64,000 bases of DNA from Natronococcus pandeyae (GTDB taxonomy: Archaea > Halobacteriota > Halobacteria > Halobacteriales > Natrialbaceae): NCBI RefSeq assembly GCF_008122205.1, contig NZ_PHNJ01000006.1:124001-188000 (forward strand). Direction: 5' to 3'. Positions 62,314-64,000 of this stretch are shown one piece after another. Every line of letters begins with the position of its first letter. The first letter of the stretch is position 1. The position numbers and the translations under genes were made by a program. Under the pieces are notes generated by a model. That model made no database searches. It had not been told where the DNA came from and worked only from the letters and a program-made list of their open reading frames with translations.

Positions 62314-63558
62314 TTACCACGGCAGGTCGACGTCGAGTTGCTGCTTCGCAAAGCGGGCGAGCAGCGACGCGTCCTCGAGGCCGAACAGCTTCGAAATCGC
62401 CAGCGGGTTGCCGGCGTTCGCCTTGGCCAGCGTCTCCTCGTCGAGGCGGTGGAGGTCGGCCATGAACTTGTCGTAGCGCTCGTTCTCCGCCAGGTAGAGC
62501 AGCTGCGTCATCAGCAGCCGCCGCTTGACGTTCGGGGCGACCTTCTTGTGCCACAGCGAGTCGTAGACGGCGAGGTTCTCCGCGTTCGGCTCGACGTTGC
62601 CGTGTTTGAGACAGCTGTCGGCGGCGGCTGCGGCCATCCGGCCGGACTGCATGCAGGTGTGGATTCCCTCGCCCCACAGCGGATCGACCGTCGGGACGGT
62701 GTCGCCGATCGCCATGAAGCGGTCGGTGTGAATTCGTCCCGGCATCTGGAGGTGGGCCGAACCGCGGTGTTGCTTGCCCTCGATTCGCGACGCGTTCTGG
62801 AATCGGGGGTCGGTATCCATCCAGTGGGTGAGGTAGTCGTCGATGCTGAAATCGTCTCGAGCGTACTGCTCGTGGCTGTCGTTTTGGAGGTAGCAGACGC
62901 CGACCTTGGCGGTGTCCTCGCCGGTGTGGAAGATCCAGGAGTAGCCGCCGGGTGCGATGTTGTGATCGAGCCGGAGCATCATGGCGTCGGTGAGGTCGGC
63001 GAAGCCGGGACGGTCGACCTCGATCCCCTCGAGTTCGTACTCGATGCCGATGGCGTGGTTCTCTCGCTGCAGGTCGCTGACGTCGAGTTTCTTCGCGATC
63101 GGGGCGGCCGGTCCGGTCGCGTCGACGACGATCTCGGCGTAGATCTCCTCGTCGCCGTTGTAGGTGACGCCGACGGGTTCGTCGTTCTCGACGATCGGCG
63201 CGGTCGCACGCGCGTCGAACCGGTACTCGGCGCCTTCCTCGCGACCGTCGGCGACGAGGAACCGCTTGAAGTCGGCGAACTCGAGGACGGCACCGGGCTG
63301 GTCCTGGACGTAGTGGTTCGAGGGGGACTCGAGGACGACCTTGTCGGTGTACTGCATCACGACGTCGTCGGGGATGCCGAACGATGCCATCATCGACGGG
63401 AACGTCCCCGCAGTCGACTTGTTGCTCTGGCGCGGGAACTCGTCTTCTGCCTCCGTCTCGAGGACGACGACGTCGTAGCCTCGTGTCGCGAGGTCGCGGG
63501 CACACTGGGCACCGGCCGGACCGGCCCCGGCGATTACTACATCGTAACGCTCGTTCAT
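62314..63558 (-). CDS. Geranylgeranyl reductase family FAD-dependent oxidoreductase
   Basis: A 414-aa flavoprotein. The FAD dinucleotide-binding motif is VVIAGAGPAGAQCARDLA (residues 7-24), with a mid ATGPAAPIAKKL block and a late FAD motif GDTVPTVDPLWGEGIHT. These enzymes saturate isoprenoid chains of archaeal lipids or quinones. The ATG at 63558 (MNERYDVVIAG) is chosen over 63597. Confidence 0.9.
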   Translation of the reverse strand: MNERYDVVIAGAGPAGAQCARDLATRGYDVVVLETEAEDEFPRQSNKSTAGTFPSMMASFGIPDDVVMQYTDKVVLESPSNHYVQDQPGAVLEFADFKRFLVADGREEGAEYRFDARATAPIVENDEPVGVTYNGDEEIYAEIVVDATGPAAPIAKKLDVSDLQRENHAIGIEYELEGIEVDRPGFADLTDAMMLRLDHNIAPGGYSWIFHTGEDTAKVGVCYLQNDSHEQYARDDFSIDDYLTHWMDTDPRFQNASRIEGKQHRGSAHLQMPGRIHTDRFMAIGDTVPTVDPLWGEGIHTCMQSGRMAAAAADSCLKHGNVEPNAENLAVYDSLWHKKVAPNVKRRLLMTQLLYLAENERYDKFMADLHRLDEETLAKANAGNPLAISKLFGLEDASLLARFAKQQLDVDLPW

Positions 63559-63748
63559 GGTTCTGAAACTGTCTCGCCCCCTAATGAGTTTGTCCAAGCA
63601 GTTGCGCCCCCGTGAGGGGTGGTGTCATTCGACCGAACGGTTCCGAGAGCACCGCTCTAGCCGTAAAAAGCGGGTTCGAGGCCATCGAAGCGTCCGATCC
63701 GCGTTCGCCGCGGCACCGACGGGCCGCGGGTCCGTGTGTGTCCGTCGG

Positions 63749-63898
63749 TCACCCGGTGACCCCTTCCCGCGTGGACGTCCCTTCGGCCTCGTGGATCGAG
63801 GCGAGTTCTGCGACGAACTCCTCGGGCGACTGGCCCTCGTCCCGGTGGCTGTCGACTCGTTCCACGAGGTCGTCGTTGATCTCGAGTGTCGGGCTCAC
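63749..63898 (-). CDS. Small antitoxin-like protein (DUF7557-like)
   Basis: 49 aa from a GTG at 63898: PTLEINDDLVERVDSHRDEG, then QSPEEFVAELASIHEAEGTS. The strand-helix-helix ribbon (LEINDDLVERVDSHR--GQSPEEFVAEL) fits RHH-type antitoxin-like haloarchaeal proteins. A TATA-like CTTATTTG about 28 nt upstream implies a leaderless GTG start and argues against longer starts (63964 or 63952). No toxin gene is seen next to it. Confidence 0.7.
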   Translation of the reverse strand: MSPTLEINDDLVERVDSHRDEGQSPEEFVAELASIHEAEGTSTREGVTG

Positions 63899-64000
63899 GA
63901 CGGTATGCACGCCGGCGAGCGGCAAATAAGCCTGGGCCGTGTGTGCAGCCATCGCGGCCGGCACGAGACGGCACCGCGATTATCCCCCCTCCCCCCGAAG

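Noticed and set aside
1-64000. CRISPR array
   Set aside because: No regularly spaced repeats with unique spacers were found; all repeats seen are tandem, paired or low-complexity.

Overview
The window is chromosomal DNA of an extremely halophilic archaeon (class Halobacteria). The genus cannot be fixed from sequence alone, but Natrialbales-type gene content fits. Supporting signs are high GC, very Asp/Glu-rich proteins, many twin-arginine (Tat) signals, an archaeal lipid enzyme (glycerol-1-phosphate dehydrogenase), archaeal EF-1 alpha with ribosomal protein S10, archaeal-type prolyl-tRNA synthetase and many promoters whose TATA box lies 25-30 nt before the start codon (leaderless genes).

Layout. 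1-10.4 kb: housekeeping genes (acidic surface protein, S9 peptidase, ABC exporter pair, flippase-like protein, egsA, sugar-nucleotide-type epimerase, DUF123 protein, AhpD-like protein). 10.6-19 kb: glutamate synthase, ProRS and a Tat-exported alpha-amylase. 19.2-21.4 kb: AT-richer accessory island with a frameshifted Tat-secreted protein, a transposase remnant and a hidden 57-aa membrane protein. 21.4-30.5 kb: quinone reductase, lipoprotein, Nudix hydrolase, then a tight three-gene operon resembling AddAB/RecBCD (AddB-like scaffold, Fe-S nuclease-fold protein, UvrD helicase fused to an Fe-S nuclease). 30.5-35 kb: CBS protein, APC transporter, secreted protein and Tat-exported subtilase.

35-47 kb is a mosaic integrated-element region: interrupted DNA-binding gene, tandem type IV pilins, broken membrane and nuclease genes, small regulators, AT-rich orphan genes, and an overlapping minus-strand operon (Zn finger, J-domain protein, 42-aa peptide, PD-(D/E)XK nuclease, two Zn fingers, DUF7845-type protein). 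It abuts a tRNA-Ala(CGC) gene whose 3' end is duplicated nearby in direct and inverted orientation, as expected at a used attachment site. No integrase gene was found in the window. Two gene families (mini zinc ribbon and PD-(D/E)XK nuclease) each occur twice in this region, suggesting that two related elements inserted and decayed here.

47-64 kb returns to core genes: rhomboid protease, rpsJ-tuf, PiT transporter, ACT regulator with homoserine dehydrogenase, NifU-like protein, a PGF-CTERM-like LVIVD protein, ROK sugar kinase, UspA, SDR, SnoaL-like, DUF2071, MOSC, YqcI/YcgG, isochorismatase-like hydrolase, ZIP transporter, geranylgeranyl reductase and a small antitoxin-like protein.
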